Notes: generated by a model from the sequence alone, not told the origin. A DNA stretch of 64,000 bases from Alphaproteobacteria bacterium (GCA_016776605.1 JADHTB010000004.1:243137-307136), one strand, 5' to 3'; shown: positions 34,333 through 42,151, counted from the first letter of the stretch. Translations and numbers: made by a program.

Positions 34333-35316
34333 TTACCGGTTGCGTGGGAAAGGGTGATCCGCAGCGACGCCGACGCCGCGCACATTTTCGCGCCAGAAGG
34401 CGTACAGGCCGCTGGCAACGATCAGCAATATACCCAGCAGGGCGATCGCGTCCGGCCAGTCGCCAAAGACAATCACCCCCCACATGATCGCCATCGGCAG
34501 GACGACGTATTCAAACGGCGCAGCCGTCGTCGCCTCCGCTAGGCGGTAGCCTTGCGAGATCAGATAGGACCCAAACGCGCTCAGCACCCCGACCGCGAGC
34601 ATCACCCCACCATCGAACTGAGACGGCACAGTCCAGGCACGCAACAGGAACAACAGCGTCGGGCTGTCCACCGCCTCGGCGAAGCGGCCATCGCCGATCG
34701 TCAGGCCGCTTGTGGCGCAGACCAGCACAAAGGTGCCCTGGACATAAAACGCCATGGTTGACGCCCGTTCCGTCCCACCCAGCTTGCGTGCCGTGATTTG
34801 CATGAACGCGTAGGCGAAGGCCGCCAGGACCGGTGCCAGGGCGGCGTATTGGAACACCTCCGACCCCGGGCGAATGACGATCACAACGCCGACCAAACCA
34901 ACCATCACCGACAACCAGCGCCGGATGCCGACTTTTTCCCCCAAAAACGGGACCGACAGCGCGGTGATAAACAGCGGGGCGATAAAGAAGATCGCGGTCG
35001 CTTCCGCCAGCGGCAATGCGGCGACGCCCACGAAAAACGACATGTTGGCTACCACCACGCACCCGCCCCGAAACACATGCAGTTTCCATCGTGCGGTGCG
35101 AAGATTGCGGTATCCGCCCTCCAACGGCATGAAGAGGCCGAGGATGACCATCAGCGCGATAATGGCGCGAATAAAGACGATCTGGTGCAGCGGATAGGTA
35201 CCGCTCAGCGTTTTGATCATCATATCGGAGGTGGAGAAGGTCGCGCCCGCGGCCAGAACGCACAAAATGCCGCGGAGGCTGGGCTCCGTGAGTAATCGGT
35301 TCAGCATGTTCGACAT
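34333..35316 (-). CDS. EamA-type DMT transporter
   Basis: A 327-residue protein with ten helices in two EamA repeats (roughly residues 15-150 and 165-305). FIRAIIALMVILGLF, ALPLAEATAIFFIAPLFITA and FLGEKVGIRRWLSVMVGLVG are the usual first-repeat segments; EYVVLPMAIMWGVIVFGDWP the second. It would move a small metabolite, often an amino acid or nucleobase analogue, or act as an exporter. It is a single gene. Starts at MSN or three codons later are both possible. Confidence 0.87.
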   Translation of the reverse strand: MSNMLNRLLTEPSLRGILCVLAAGATFSTSDMMIKTLSGTYPLHQIVFIRAIIALMVILGLFMPLEGGYRNLRTARWKLHVFRGGCVVVANMSFFVGVAALPLAEATAIFFIAPLFITALSVPFLGEKVGIRRWLSVMVGLVGVVIVIRPGSEVFQYAALAPVLAAFAYAFMQITARKLGGTERASTMAFYVQGTFVLVCATSGLTIGDGRFAEAVDSPTLLFLLRAWTVPSQFDGGVMLAVGVLSAFGSYLISQGYRLAEATTAAPFEYVVLPMAIMWGVIVFGDWPDAIALLGILLIVASGLYAFWRENVRGVGVAADHPFPRNR

Positions 35317-35689
35317 GAGAGGCGAAGTTGGGGGAGAAGGAAAGGCTTAATCCAATCTCCCTCGCTATCCTTCGGTCCATTGCCGACGCTAGTTTCGTAG
35401 ATCGCCATGTCCATGTTTCTGATGATGGGGGTCAAGCATAACGGTTAAATATTGCACCGGCGAAATTCAGGCCTGCCGCCAATGGCGGCCAATCAAATCG
35501 AAAGCACGGCGGAACCAAAGTTCGACGCAAACAAAGTAAGTTGCCGTTTGGATTGGTGATGCTCGAATCTGAGGTAGAAGCGGAAACTGCCGTTCTGGCC
35601 CATGACCAGCGCTATGTGCCATAAGCGGAAATGCTCGCCTTCGTCAATCCGCGTGGATTTTTCTGGTGACCACGTCTACACTCTGCCCC
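35317..35689 (+). promoter_or_regulatory. Leader of the cyclase gene, which is a copy of the dispersed repeat
   Basis: TGCTCGAA at 35560, GCGGAAAC at 35580 and GCCATAAGC at 35618 keep the 20- and 58-base offsets of the other copies, and the ATG of the cyclase follows 72 bases later. From GTGCC (35616) to the ATG the sequence parallels 14766-14842. So the repeat family appears to be the leader or promoter region of cyclase genes. The remainder of this gap (35317-35550) is not recognised. Confidence 0.6.
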
Positions 35690-37471
35690 ATGTCAGGAAG
35701 CACTCAACGTAGGCTGACGGCCATCGTATCCGCTGATGTTGTCGGTTATTCGCGCCTGATGGGTTTGGACGAAACCGGCACCCATGCCCGCCTGCAGTCA
35801 CGGTACTCAAGCCTGATCGAGCCAATGATCTCCGCCCACGGTGGGCGTGTGGTAAAGCTCATGGGTGACGGGCTTTTGGCGGAGTTTCTAAGTGTTGTCG
35901 ATGCCGTCAGTTGGGCCGTTGAGGTACAGACGAAAGTTGCCGAACTCGATACCGACAGACCCGATGATCAACGGATAGACTATCGGGTCGGGGTCAACCT
36001 TGGCGATGTCATCGTTGATGGAGACGATATCTTTGGCGACGGCGTCAACGTGGCGGCCCGTCTGCAGGAAATGGCCGAGCCTGGCGGGGTCTGTATATCG
36101 GCGAAGGTCCATGCCGAGGTGCGCGGCAAACTCACCGCCAATTTCACCGATGGCGGCGCACAAACGGCGAAGAACATTGCCCAGCCCATCCAAATCTGGC
36201 GTTGGTCGCCGTTTGATGGGAAGCCCGTGGAGTATTCTGGTGCGGGAGAGGGCGCAGAACAAGAAGCCCCGCTGCCACTACCAGACAAGCCGTCTATCGC
36301 TGTCCTACCTTTCGACAATATGTCCGGTGATCCCGAGCAGGAATATTTCGCCGACGGCATCACCGAGGACATCATTACCGAGTTGTCCCGCTTCCGCGAA
36401 TTCCTGGTCATCGCGCGCAACTCAACCTTTGTTTACAAGGGAGCAGCGAAGGACCTCACGGCGGTCGCGCGGGAACTGAATGCTCGCTATGTCGTCGAGG
36501 GCAGTGTCAGGAAGGCCGGCAACCGGGTCCGCGTCACCGCGCAGTTGATCGAGGGTGACACCAACACGCATCTGTGGGCGGACCGGTTCGATGGTGATTT
36601 GACCGATATCTTCACCCTGCAGGACGAGATCACCTCGGCTATTGTCAGTGCCGTCGCCCCCCGCTCCGTACAGGCGGAGGCGGAGCGTTCCGCCAAATTG
36701 TCCGCAACACAATTGTCCGCTTGGGACAGCCTGTTGCGGGGGCGTGTTTTATTGGCGGCGCTGGACAAAGAAGGCGTACGGGAGGCGGTGCCTCTGTTGC
36801 GTACCGCCCTCCGCCAAGACCCACGAAATGCACAGGCTCATAGCTGGCTGGCCTATGCACTATTTGCCAGTTCCTCATACGGCTGGTCCGATGACCCGGT
36901 TTCCGACCGGGACGAGGCCACCGTGCTCGCCCGCGAGGCGGTATCGCTGGGCCCAGATGATGCCTTGTCCCATGTGGTTTCAGGTGTCATCGCCTCCGAT
37001 ACGCCCAATGGCGTGGAAGCGGCAAGGCGGGCATTTGAAAAAGCCCTGCAAATCAATCCGAATTTCGCTATGGCACACGGTTGCATGGGTGGATGTCAGG
37101 CCATTCTTGGCGACTTTGCAGCGGCGCGGAAGCATCTTGACTTGGCCGCGCGCCTGAGTCCCCTGGACCCCGGCGCGGTGATATGGCAGGCCCTGTATAA
37201 TATGGGCCTCTATGGTGCGGAACGTTATGAGGACGTTGTAAAGGGTGCCGGCGAGGCGATGAGGACCAATCCGGATTACCCCGGCTTCTATCGTCATCGT
37301 GCGGCGGCGTTGGCCATGTTGGGTCGGATTGAAGAAGCGCGAGACGACATTAAACAAGTACTCCGCTTGGTGCCCGGTTTTACGATCGAACGCGCGCGTC
37401 ATTTGCCGTTTTGGCCCGACATAGAGCCCTTCCTCAATGGCCTGCGCAAAGCCGGGTTGCCGGAAGAATGA
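35690..37471 (+). CDS. Class III adenylate/guanylate cyclase with TPR tail
   Basis: A 593-residue soluble protein. The cyclase domain (about residues 8-170) has the first metal Asp in VSADVVGYSRLMG, the second in LMGDGLLAEF, and GDVIVDGDDIFGDGVNVAAR with the transition-state Asn and Arg. A linker and a flavin-free TolB-like region follow (SIAVLPFDNMSGDPEQEYFA, DIITELSRF, YVVEGSVRKAG), then TPR-like repeats (about 365-590; AEEALxINPNFAMAHG-like). Family members make cAMP. Start ATG 35690 is favoured by similarity of the N-terminus; the preceding frame from 35666 has no support. Its stop overlaps the start of a second cyclase stub. Confidence 0.9.
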   Translation: MSGSTQRRLTAIVSADVVGYSRLMGLDETGTHARLQSRYSSLIEPMISAHGGRVVKLMGDGLLAEFLSVVDAVSWAVEVQTKVAELDTDRPDDQRIDYRVGVNLGDVIVDGDDIFGDGVNVAARLQEMAEPGGVCISAKVHAEVRGKLTANFTDGGAQTAKNIAQPIQIWRWSPFDGKPVEYSGAGEGAEQEAPLPLPDKPSIAVLPFDNMSGDPEQEYFADGITEDIITELSRFREFLVIARNSTFVYKGAAKDLTAVARELNARYVVEGSVRKAGNRVRVTAQLIEGDTNTHLWADRFDGDLTDIFTLQDEITSAIVSAVAPRSVQAEAERSAKLSATQLSAWDSLLRGRVLLAALDKEGVREAVPLLRTALRQDPRNAQAHSWLAYALFASSSYGWSDDPVSDRDEATVLAREAVSLGPDDALSHVVSGVIASDTPNGVEAARRAFEKALQINPNFAMAHGCMGGCQAILGDFAAARKHLDLAARLSPLDPGAVIWQALYNMGLYGAERYEDVVKGAGEAMRTNPDYPGFYRHRAAALAMLGRIEEARDDIKQVLRLVPGFTIERARHLPFWPDIEPFLNGLRKAGLPEE

Positions 37472-37578
37472 ACGTACGAACCCGCAAACTCGCAGCCATT
37501 CTGGCCGCTGATGTCACCGGTTATCGGGTTCCTGTGATGCTCGATATGGGTCAAAAGCAGCCTTTTAGCGCATGCTAA
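37468..37578 (+). pseudogene. Second cyclase gene stub overlapping the first gene's stop
   Basis: An ATG inside the stop of the intact cyclase (ATGA) opens a 36-codon frame reading RTRKLAAILAADVTGY, an excellent match to the first residues of class III cyclases (RKLAAILAADVVGYSRLMG). After GY it breaks off into VPVMLDMGQKQPF, which is coded by the start of a dispersed repeat copy. So a cyclase paralogue was fused or cut exactly at the repeat boundary. No metal-binding or catalytic part remains. Confidence 0.7.
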
Positions 37579-37908
37579 TAAGACGGTCGCTCCTAGGGGC
37601 ATAGCGGAAGTCGCAGTTCCGAGCCTGTACTGCCGCTTCGTGCCATGTTTGGAAGTCAGCATGTTGGTCAGGCACCGATGCGATCCTAGTTGCACATAGC
37701 CTTCGCCATAACAATTAGCTAGCATTACCGTCGCCATGTTGCCTGGGGAGGATTATGGCGGAAGGGGGGTACAGTTAGGCGATCAACGAGAGGGCAGCGA
37801 AGGGACACGACATGTGGCGACTGGGGGTATGGTGGTGGTCTTTAACAGTGTCGATCACGGTTTTCGGAGACTAATTCAACAGATAGGATCGCGGGAGAGA
37901 GATTTCGT
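37548..37908 (+). repeat. Dispersed cyclase-leader repeat, copy E, and remainder of gap
   Basis: The copy begins GGGTCAAAAGCAGCC at 37548 (inside the cyclase stub), with ACGGTCGCT 44 bases on and GCGGAAGTC (37604) to GCCATG (37642) at the fixed 38-base spacing. It ends near 37650. Bases 37650-37908 show nothing but a GGGAGAGAG ribosome site before the next start. Confidence 0.6.
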
Positions 37909-39321
37909 ATGAAACGCTATTTGGTGCCGCTGTTCCTAGGCCTGTCGGTTTGCGGGCAGACGGCGGCGTCGGCGACGTCGGAAGAATTGCCCGCCGTTGC
38001 GCTTGAATTGGTGGCTGAAGGTCTCAATGCGCCGCTCTTTCTGGTGGCACCACCGGATGGCAGTGGCCGGCGGCTGATCGGTGATCAAATCGGTGTTGCC
38101 CTAATGCTGATGCCCGACGGTAGAGTGCTCGACACACCTTTCCTCGATTTACGCGACGTCTTGACGCCGTTGCTCAAAGCCTTTGACGAACGCGGTCTGC
38201 TCGCCCTCGCGTTTCACCCCAAGTTCGCCCAAAACGGCCTCTTCTATGTCAATTACAGCGCCAAACGCCGCGAAAATTCGCCGTTCACGGGCAAAACGGC
38301 CTACACGTGGCGGACCTCTGAATTCAAAATTTCGGCCAGCAATCGCAATCAGGCGAACCGATCCTCGGAACGGATTCTACTGGAATTCGACTGGGTCAAC
38401 CGCAAGCACAACGGCGGCGGCCTCGCCTTTGGTCCTGACGGCTATCTTTATGTCGGTGTTGGCGATGGCGGCGGTGCCCATGGCGTGCCGGATGTTTATA
38501 TCCCGCCCAAGGTCGACACCACCGATCCTAACCGGCACAGCAAAAATATCTCTGAAGACCCCTTCATGATCCCTAAGAAATTTCACAAATACGATCTCTT
38601 TGCTCAGGACACCAAACGGCTCCAAGGGAAAATCCTGCGGATCGATGTTGATCATGGCCACCCCGGTTACGCCATTCCGCCCACCAACATCTTCCGCGGT
38701 AAAAGCGAAGGCCGGGATGAAATATATGCCTGGGGTTTCCGCAATCCTTTTCGACTGTCGTTCGACCGGGCGGGTCACGGGGATATTTTTGTCAGCGGCG
38801 TCGCTGAGTCGTTTTGGGAGACTGTCTACCTGGTCGACCGCCAAGGCAATTATGGCTGGTCGATCCGCGAAGGCACGCATTGTTACGTCCGGGCACGTGC
38901 CTACGACCCGCCAAAGGATTGCGCCCGCCACGGGGCACTCAGAGAGCCCATCCGCGATCCTATTATCGAATACCCAAACTGGTCGGTTCTGCGCAAGGGA
39001 TCCAAGGTCAAAGCGACGCCGTTGGGAACCGCCAATATCGGCGGTTTCGTCTATCGCGGCAAAGCCCTGCCCGGCCTGTACGGCAAATTTGTTTTCGGTG
39101 ATTTCAGCGCCAAGGTCATGCTGCCGACCGGCCAGCTATTTGTCGCGACGCCGACAACCGTTTGGCGCGCGCCCTGGTCCCTGGCCAAACTGAAGCAACT
39201 CGACGTTCGTATCCACAGCCTTGGCGAAGATGCCGACGGCGAACTCTACGTCCTGACCACGGCCCAGGGCATCCCCGTCGGCCAAAGCGGTAAACTGTGG
39301 AAAATCGTGCCTAAGAAGTAA
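37909..39321 (+). CDS. PQQ-type glucose/sorbosone dehydrogenase-like protein
   Basis: A 470-residue exported protein (signal peptide about residues 1-22). It has the six-bladed propeller pattern of soluble aldose sugar dehydrogenases: LLALAFHPKFAQNGLFYVNY, the catalytic-His region RKHNGGGLAFGPDGYLYVGV, DGGGAHG, KRLQGKILRIDVD and AWGFRNPFRLSFD. It probably uses PQQ and Ca2+ to oxidise an aldose or aldehyde in the periplasm; the sugar is unknown. Loop insertions around residues 195-225 (YIPPKVDTTDPNRHS) are longer than in Asd-like enzymes. It is followed by two small exported proteins on the same strand. Confidence 0.86.
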   Translation: MKRYLVPLFLGLSVCGQTAASATSEELPAVALELVAEGLNAPLFLVAPPDGSGRRLIGDQIGVALMLMPDGRVLDTPFLDLRDVLTPLLKAFDERGLLALAFHPKFAQNGLFYVNYSAKRRENSPFTGKTAYTWRTSEFKISASNRNQANRSSERILLEFDWVNRKHNGGGLAFGPDGYLYVGVGDGGGAHGVPDVYIPPKVDTTDPNRHSKNISEDPFMIPKKFHKYDLFAQDTKRLQGKILRIDVDHGHPGYAIPPTNIFRGKSEGRDEIYAWGFRNPFRLSFDRAGHGDIFVSGVAESFWETVYLVDRQGNYGWSIREGTHCYVRARAYDPPKDCARHGALREPIRDPIIEYPNWSVLRKGSKVKATPLGTANIGGFVYRGKALPGLYGKFVFGDFSAKVMLPTGQLFVATPTTVWRAPWSLAKLKQLDVRIHSLGEDADGELYVLTTAQGIPVGQSGKLWKIVPKK

Positions 39322-39395
39322 GTCATACCACATTACGATGGTATCCGAAGCGTGGCCGTGCCCGAAGAAATAGGCAAACCAATACGGAGATCACC

Positions 39396-39725
39396 ATGGC
39401 TCGAGGAACAACCGTGCTTTTGCTAGTGGCGTTTTTGATGGGGCTGTCGGGGAGTGCGAATAGTGCGCCCATGCCCATAGGCGTGCTTCTAAATGCGCTG
39501 GATAGCAAAAACGTTCGGCAAGGGGCACAGTTCTATCTGCGGGGAGTGGAAGAAGGTATATCTGTGGCGAATATTGCCGGGGGAGGAGGCTTGTATTGCC
39601 CGCCCCAAAAGCTGGCGCTGAAAATTGAGCAAATTGAAGCCGTTTTGAGGCTTTTTGTTAAAGAGACCAATGAACCATCGGAGGTTTCCATGCGCCGCCG
39701 CCGCGGCCTGCGGCGGCTGGACTGA
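39396..39725 (+). CDS. Small exported protein, Rap1a-like (putative)
   Basis: A 109-residue protein with a signal peptide (MARGTTVLLLVAFLMGLSGS, cleaved near NSA-AP). The mature part has a single Cys (LYCPPQ), and the pattern YLRGVEEGISV...CPP resembles the Rap1a/Tai immunity fold. The C-terminus RRRRGLRRLD looks out of frame compared with the expected hydrophobic end, so a frameshift near 39690 is possible. GGAGA precedes the start. The stop overlaps an in-frame ATG of the next gene region. Confidence 0.5.
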   Translation: MARGTTVLLLVAFLMGLSGSANSAPMPIGVLLNALDSKNVRQGAQFYLRGVEEGISVANIAGGGGLYCPPQKLALKIEQIEAVLRLFVKETNEPSEVSMRRRRGLRRLD

Positions 39726-39745
39726 TGAATTGGAAGCGTGATCGA

Positions 39746-40207
39746 ATGAAAATGCCGTATGTTTTGATCTGCTTGGCTTGCAGCTTCTTTTTATTTGGCT
39801 GCGCGCTTGGCGGGCCAGCGCCCGATATGAAGGGCTATTCTCACGCGGTGAAAGGGCTTCCTTTTGCTAAAACAGCCAAATACACGATGCGTGGTAGCTG
39901 GCATCCTAACACTCTTGTTGACAGTGTTGGGATTGATACGGTGGGTACGTCAGGAAGGCTTTTTGTAACGCCGGAAAAGCTTGTATTTGCTGTCTTTGAT
40001 AAACAGACGAGTGTTTTTTTGAAGGCGTTTGAGGTTTCATACTCAAATACTAATTGGATTACTGTCAAAGAGCAGGGCGTATTGCGGATTATAAGGCTGC
40101 AAACCAATGATAGCATTCATAGTTTCGGGTTCAGCGAGGGCGTTGATTCTGGAGGGCAGGCCGTAGATAGGGATGAAATAGTAAAGTACGTCATTGGAAG
40201 GCTTTGA
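39746..40207 (+). CDS. Hypothetical lipoprotein
   Basis: A 153-residue protein with a lipobox: MKMPYVLICLACSFFLFGC ends at the Cys that would be lipidated. The body (SWHPNTLVDSVGIDTVGTSG, ending DRDEIVKYVIGRL) is beta-rich and not recognised. The ATG at 39746 is preferred over 39725 because it gives a proper signal. AT content is high compared with the chromosome, which together with the adjacent element suggests acquired DNA. It is the last plus-strand gene before the small minus-strand genes. Confidence 0.65.
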   Translation: MKMPYVLICLACSFFLFGCALGGPAPDMKGYSHAVKGLPFAKTAKYTMRGSWHPNTLVDSVGIDTVGTSGRLFVTPEKLVFAVFDKQTSVFLKAFEVSYSNTNWITVKEQGVLRIIRLQTNDSIHSFGFSEGVDSGGQAVDRDEIVKYVIGRL

Positions 40208-40238
40208 ACTTCCTCGTTCAGCCAATATCCTACCACCC

Positions 40239-40436
40239 TCAATGCACCGGCCCCTCGGGCGCAACCTTCTGCAATTCCTCTATAGCCGCAAGAACCCGCC
40301 GCCAAACAGCCCGGCCGTCCAAGTCGCCCTCGTCCAGCAATTCATCCACCCTCATGCCTGCGTGAAAGGCCGCATCTTCGCCGTGCTAATCAATCAACAG
40401 TTTAGCCGTGCGGTAGATGTCAATATCGTCGATCAT
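40239..40436 (-). pseudogene. Small island protein gene with an amber codon
   Basis: From ATG 40436 the frame reads MIDDIDIYRTAKLLID, then TAG (40388-40386), then HGEDAAFHAGMRVDELLDEG, DLDGRAVWRRVLAAIEELQ and a TGA at 40241. The parts belong together as a 65-residue helical protein of a type common in alphaproteobacterial integrative elements, where the family has Gln (LLIDQHGED). So CAG has become TAG. It overlaps the end of the preceding 23-codon ORF (ATGA). Reinitiation cannot be excluded, but the most likely state is inactive. Confidence 0.65.
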
Positions 40437-40504
40437 GCCCGGTCTTTCCAAAGTCCGCCCGGCCCCCCGGTGAGTTCTTCCGCCAGATCATCCAGTGCAT
40501 CCAT
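40433..40504 (-). CDS. Very short ORF in the element (uncertain)
   Basis: A 23-codon frame MDALDDLAEELTGGPGGLWK that starts after CTTGGGGGAT and ends with ATGA overlap to the next gene. The good ribosome site and coupling speak for translation. It is too short to assign and may be a leftover of a longer gene. Confidence 0.35.
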   Translation of the reverse strand: MDALDDLAEELTGGPGGLWKDRA

Positions 40505-40526
40505 ATCCCCCAAGATATATATAGGA

Positions 40527-40647
40527 GTTCACCTTTGTACACTGTGGCCTGCCACCACATATCAATGGTTTAGACATGGCTCCAGTTCACCTTGGTGCAC
40601 TAGCCCAATTCACCTTTGTGCACTGGTACGGTTCACCTTTGTACACT
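40527..40647. repeat. Iteron-like repeats of the integrative element
   Basis: Four copies of a 17-base motif, GTTCACCTTTGTACACT: 40527-40543, 40585-40601 (two changes), 40608-40624 (two changes) and 40631-40647 (identical to the first). The last three start exactly 23 bases apart. They lie between the winged-helix gene and the small genes on the same strand. Such spacing is typical of initiator-bound iterons or of a cooperative operator. Confidence 0.7.
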
Positions 40648-40671
40648 TGAAAGACGTTTTTTCGCATTACT

Positions 40672-41064
40672 TCAATCGTCTTTGGGTGGGCCGGAACTGG
40701 GCATGAATGTCGGTGCGCCGAAATACACATGGCCCCACTCGTTGGTGACCCTCTCGGGCAAGAAGGTTAGCCTGTAACGAGACAAAGGCGATGGCGTAAA
40801 GGGTTTTTTGCCGCCGCGCCGAACTTCCAACAGACCAAGCCTCTCGGCTTCCTTGATTGCCTGACTTATGAACCGCCGGCCGATGCCCCATTCGACAAGC
40901 TGATCGTACGGCGCAACCAAATTGCCATTCTCATGGCCGCCATGTGCCAAGTGCTCACGCAACAGAAAATCGATAAGGCGACGGCAGTTGATCGATTGGT
41001 TGCGCCATGCTGGCGAGATTAGCAGTCCTGCTCAAATTTGTACGAAAGGCTCGCCCTCAGGCAT
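40672..41064 (-). pseudogene. Winged-helix initiator-like gene with an in-frame opal codon
   Basis: From ATG 41064 (GAGG upstream) the frame reads MPEGEPFVQI, then TGA at 41034-41032, then AGLLISPAWRNQSINCRRLI, DFLLREHLAHGGHENGNLV, APYDQLVEWGIGRRFISQAI and the end SRYRLTFLPERVTNEWG. The MPEGEPF start plus the PAW...HGGxENGxLxAPYxQL block fits a small winged-helix protein frequently found in tyrosine-integrase islands of alphaproteobacteria and thought to act in regulation or replication. The TGA splits it after ten codons. A TTG start at 40962 would give only the C-terminal 96 residues. Its position beside the iterons suggests it binds them. Confidence 0.6.
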
Positions 41065-41069
41065 TCTCT

Positions 41070-41086
41070 TGACCTCATTGAGGTCA
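41070..41086 (-). promoter_or_regulatory. Inverted repeat covering the ribosome site of the winged-helix gene
   Basis: TGACCTCATTGAGGTCA is a 7-base stem with a 3-base loop. In the minus-strand mRNA it ends six bases before the ATG at 41064 and contains the GAGG of the ribosome site, so folding would hide it. It could equally be an operator. Confidence 0.4.
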
Positions 41087-41142
41087 AAGCCGCCAAGTTT
41101 TGTGTTGCCTTTGTATTTGCTTGCCACCGAAAACGGCCCCGC

Positions 41143-41340
41143 TTACCGGTTGATAGCAGCGACAATCTGTTTGGCCGGCATGCGACTGTAGCCATTGGCC
41201 ACCAGCGCCTTGTTCAGAACCTTGACGATCAATGGCTTGCCGGTTTCGTCGAATACCAATCGCACAACACTGCTGCTGCGAGATCTCGGATGCCGCATCA
41301 TGACGGCGTTGATTTCATCGAATGTGGCGTCGTCAGTCAT
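41143..41340 (-). CDS. Small conserved protein of the integrative element
   Basis: A 65-residue protein starting MTDDATFDEINAVMMRHPRS with GGAGG just upstream, ending SRMPAKQIVAAINR. It has a beta-strand pair (VVRLVFDETGKPLIVKVLNK) and no membrane segment or cysteines. The preceding gene ends in TGATG overlap with this start, so the two are coupled. The function is unknown. A longer frame upstream to 41496 is not supported. Confidence 0.6.
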   Translation of the reverse strand: MTDDATFDEINAVMMRHPRSRSSSVVRLVFDETGKPLIVKVLNKALVANGYSRMPAKQIVAAINR

Positions 41341-41687
41341 CAGCCAACCTCCCTTGTGCGGATGCGGAGTCCCGCCAATTGTTTCTCGGAAAGCGTTCGT
41401 TTCTGGCGTAGCGGATTGTCGCCCATCCTGAACGGCCACAATGGACAGCGGACAGATACACAGGCCGATACCTCGGACGGCATCCAGCCGACGCAATCAA
41501 GGCACTTGGCACGGATGGCGTAATTCAGCGTTCCACGGTTTTTTCCCCCGACAATAGCGGACCGCGCCCGCAGTTCGATGTCATCGGCTTGGTAGGGGGT
41601 CAGCAACATCTCGCGGAGGATATCGCCCGATATTGACGAGGGATTTTGGCCAGCATATTTCTGGCGCAGATTATCAATCCAGCTCAT
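41340..41687 (-). CDS. Cys-rich small protein of the integrative element
   Basis: A 115-residue protein starting MSWIDNLRQKYAGQNPSS with GGAGCC upstream. The middle has AIRAKCLDCVGWMPSEVSAC and VSVRCPLWPFRMGDNP: a CxxC, a single Cys and CPL that can form one zinc site. Proteins with this RAKCxDC...CPLxPFRxG pattern accompany integrases and HTH proteins in alphaproteobacterial islands. The function is unknown. It ends one base inside the next start. Confidence 0.65.
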   Translation of the reverse strand: MSWIDNLRQKYAGQNPSSISGDILREMLLTPYQADDIELRARSAIVGGKNRGTLNYAIRAKCLDCVGWMPSEVSACVSVRCPLWPFRMGDNPLRQKRTLSEKQLAGLRIRTREVG

Positions 41688-41833
41688 GACGCCGGCTCCC
41701 ATGCGGGGGTGGCCGTGCCGACAGGCGATCCACAACGGCGGCGGCAGAAATGGATGCGGGAAATGCGCAACGCGAACGGCACAATGAAAGTGGCGCGGTA
41801 GTTGAAGATTTCTGTCTGGATGGTTATGTTCAT
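41684..41833 (-). CDS. Possible small ORF coupled to the Cys-rich gene
   Basis: A 49-codon frame (MNITIQTEIFNYRATFIVPF, ending PAWEPAS) whose stop overlaps the start of the Cys-rich gene (ATGA). The overlap favours coupling, but the ribosome site is poor and the composition is not clearly protein-like. Confidence 0.3.
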   Translation of the reverse strand: MNITIQTEIFNYRATFIVPFALRISRIHFCRRRCGSPVGTATPAWEPAS

Positions 41834-41899
41834 GGAAGCTTATTTCATTCGATTGAGCATCGATAAGAGGGCGCTGCCTAGCTGGGCGGCGTTTCTCGC

Positions 41900-42130
41900 T
41901 TAAGCGGCATCTCCTCGGATGAAGGCATCGAGCACTTCCTTGTAGTAGAAGCGCCTTCCGCCAACTTTCACTGAGGGGGGCCCCTTCCCCGCCAAAGCCC
42001 ACATTGCCAAGGTCTTTTGCTTTACCCCGAGGTACTTAGAAGCGTCCCGACGGCTCATTCGACCGTCGGGCAAGATGCGGACGCGGACCCTCTCGACCGC
42101 ATCGTCGGCTGGCGAATGTTCAATTGACAT
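41900..42130 (-). CDS. HTH DNA-binding protein, excisionase/AlpA-like
   Basis: A 76-residue MerR/AlpA-like winged HTH. MSRRDASKYLGVKQKTLAMW is the helix-turn-helix and GPPSVKVGGRRFYYKEVLDA the wing and capping helix, as in phage excisionases and island regulators. It starts at ATG 42130 after AAGGAAGCAAGG. It heads the minus-strand gene set and is divergent from the Arc-like gene, with three operator-like boxes between. It probably directs excision or represses the divergent promoter. Confidence 0.75.
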   Translation of the reverse strand: MSIEHSPADDAVERVRVRILPDGRMSRRDASKYLGVKQKTLAMWALAGKGPPSVKVGGRRFYYKEVLDAFIRGDAA

Positions 42131-42151
42131 ACCTTGCTTCCTTATTTTTCG

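Noticed and set aside
37230..37245. GGTGCCGGCGAG as left attachment site of the tRNA-Thr element
   Set aside because: It lies within the TPR part of the intact cyclase and matches the tRNA 3' end only over 12 bases, which is expected by chance.
34185..40388. Possible reassignment of TAG to Gln, because two genes have TAG at conserved Gln codons
   Set aside because: Several clearly functional genes here end with TAG (for example marR at 8726 and the crotonase at 12075), and both affected genes show other signs of decay.
40527..40647. CRISPR array
   Set aside because: Repeats are only 17 bases with 6-base gaps in the tandem part, and no cas gene is present.
41460..42002. N-terminal extensions of the small element genes
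   Set aside because: The extra residues are low in protein character, while internal ATGs have good ribosome sites and coupling overlaps.
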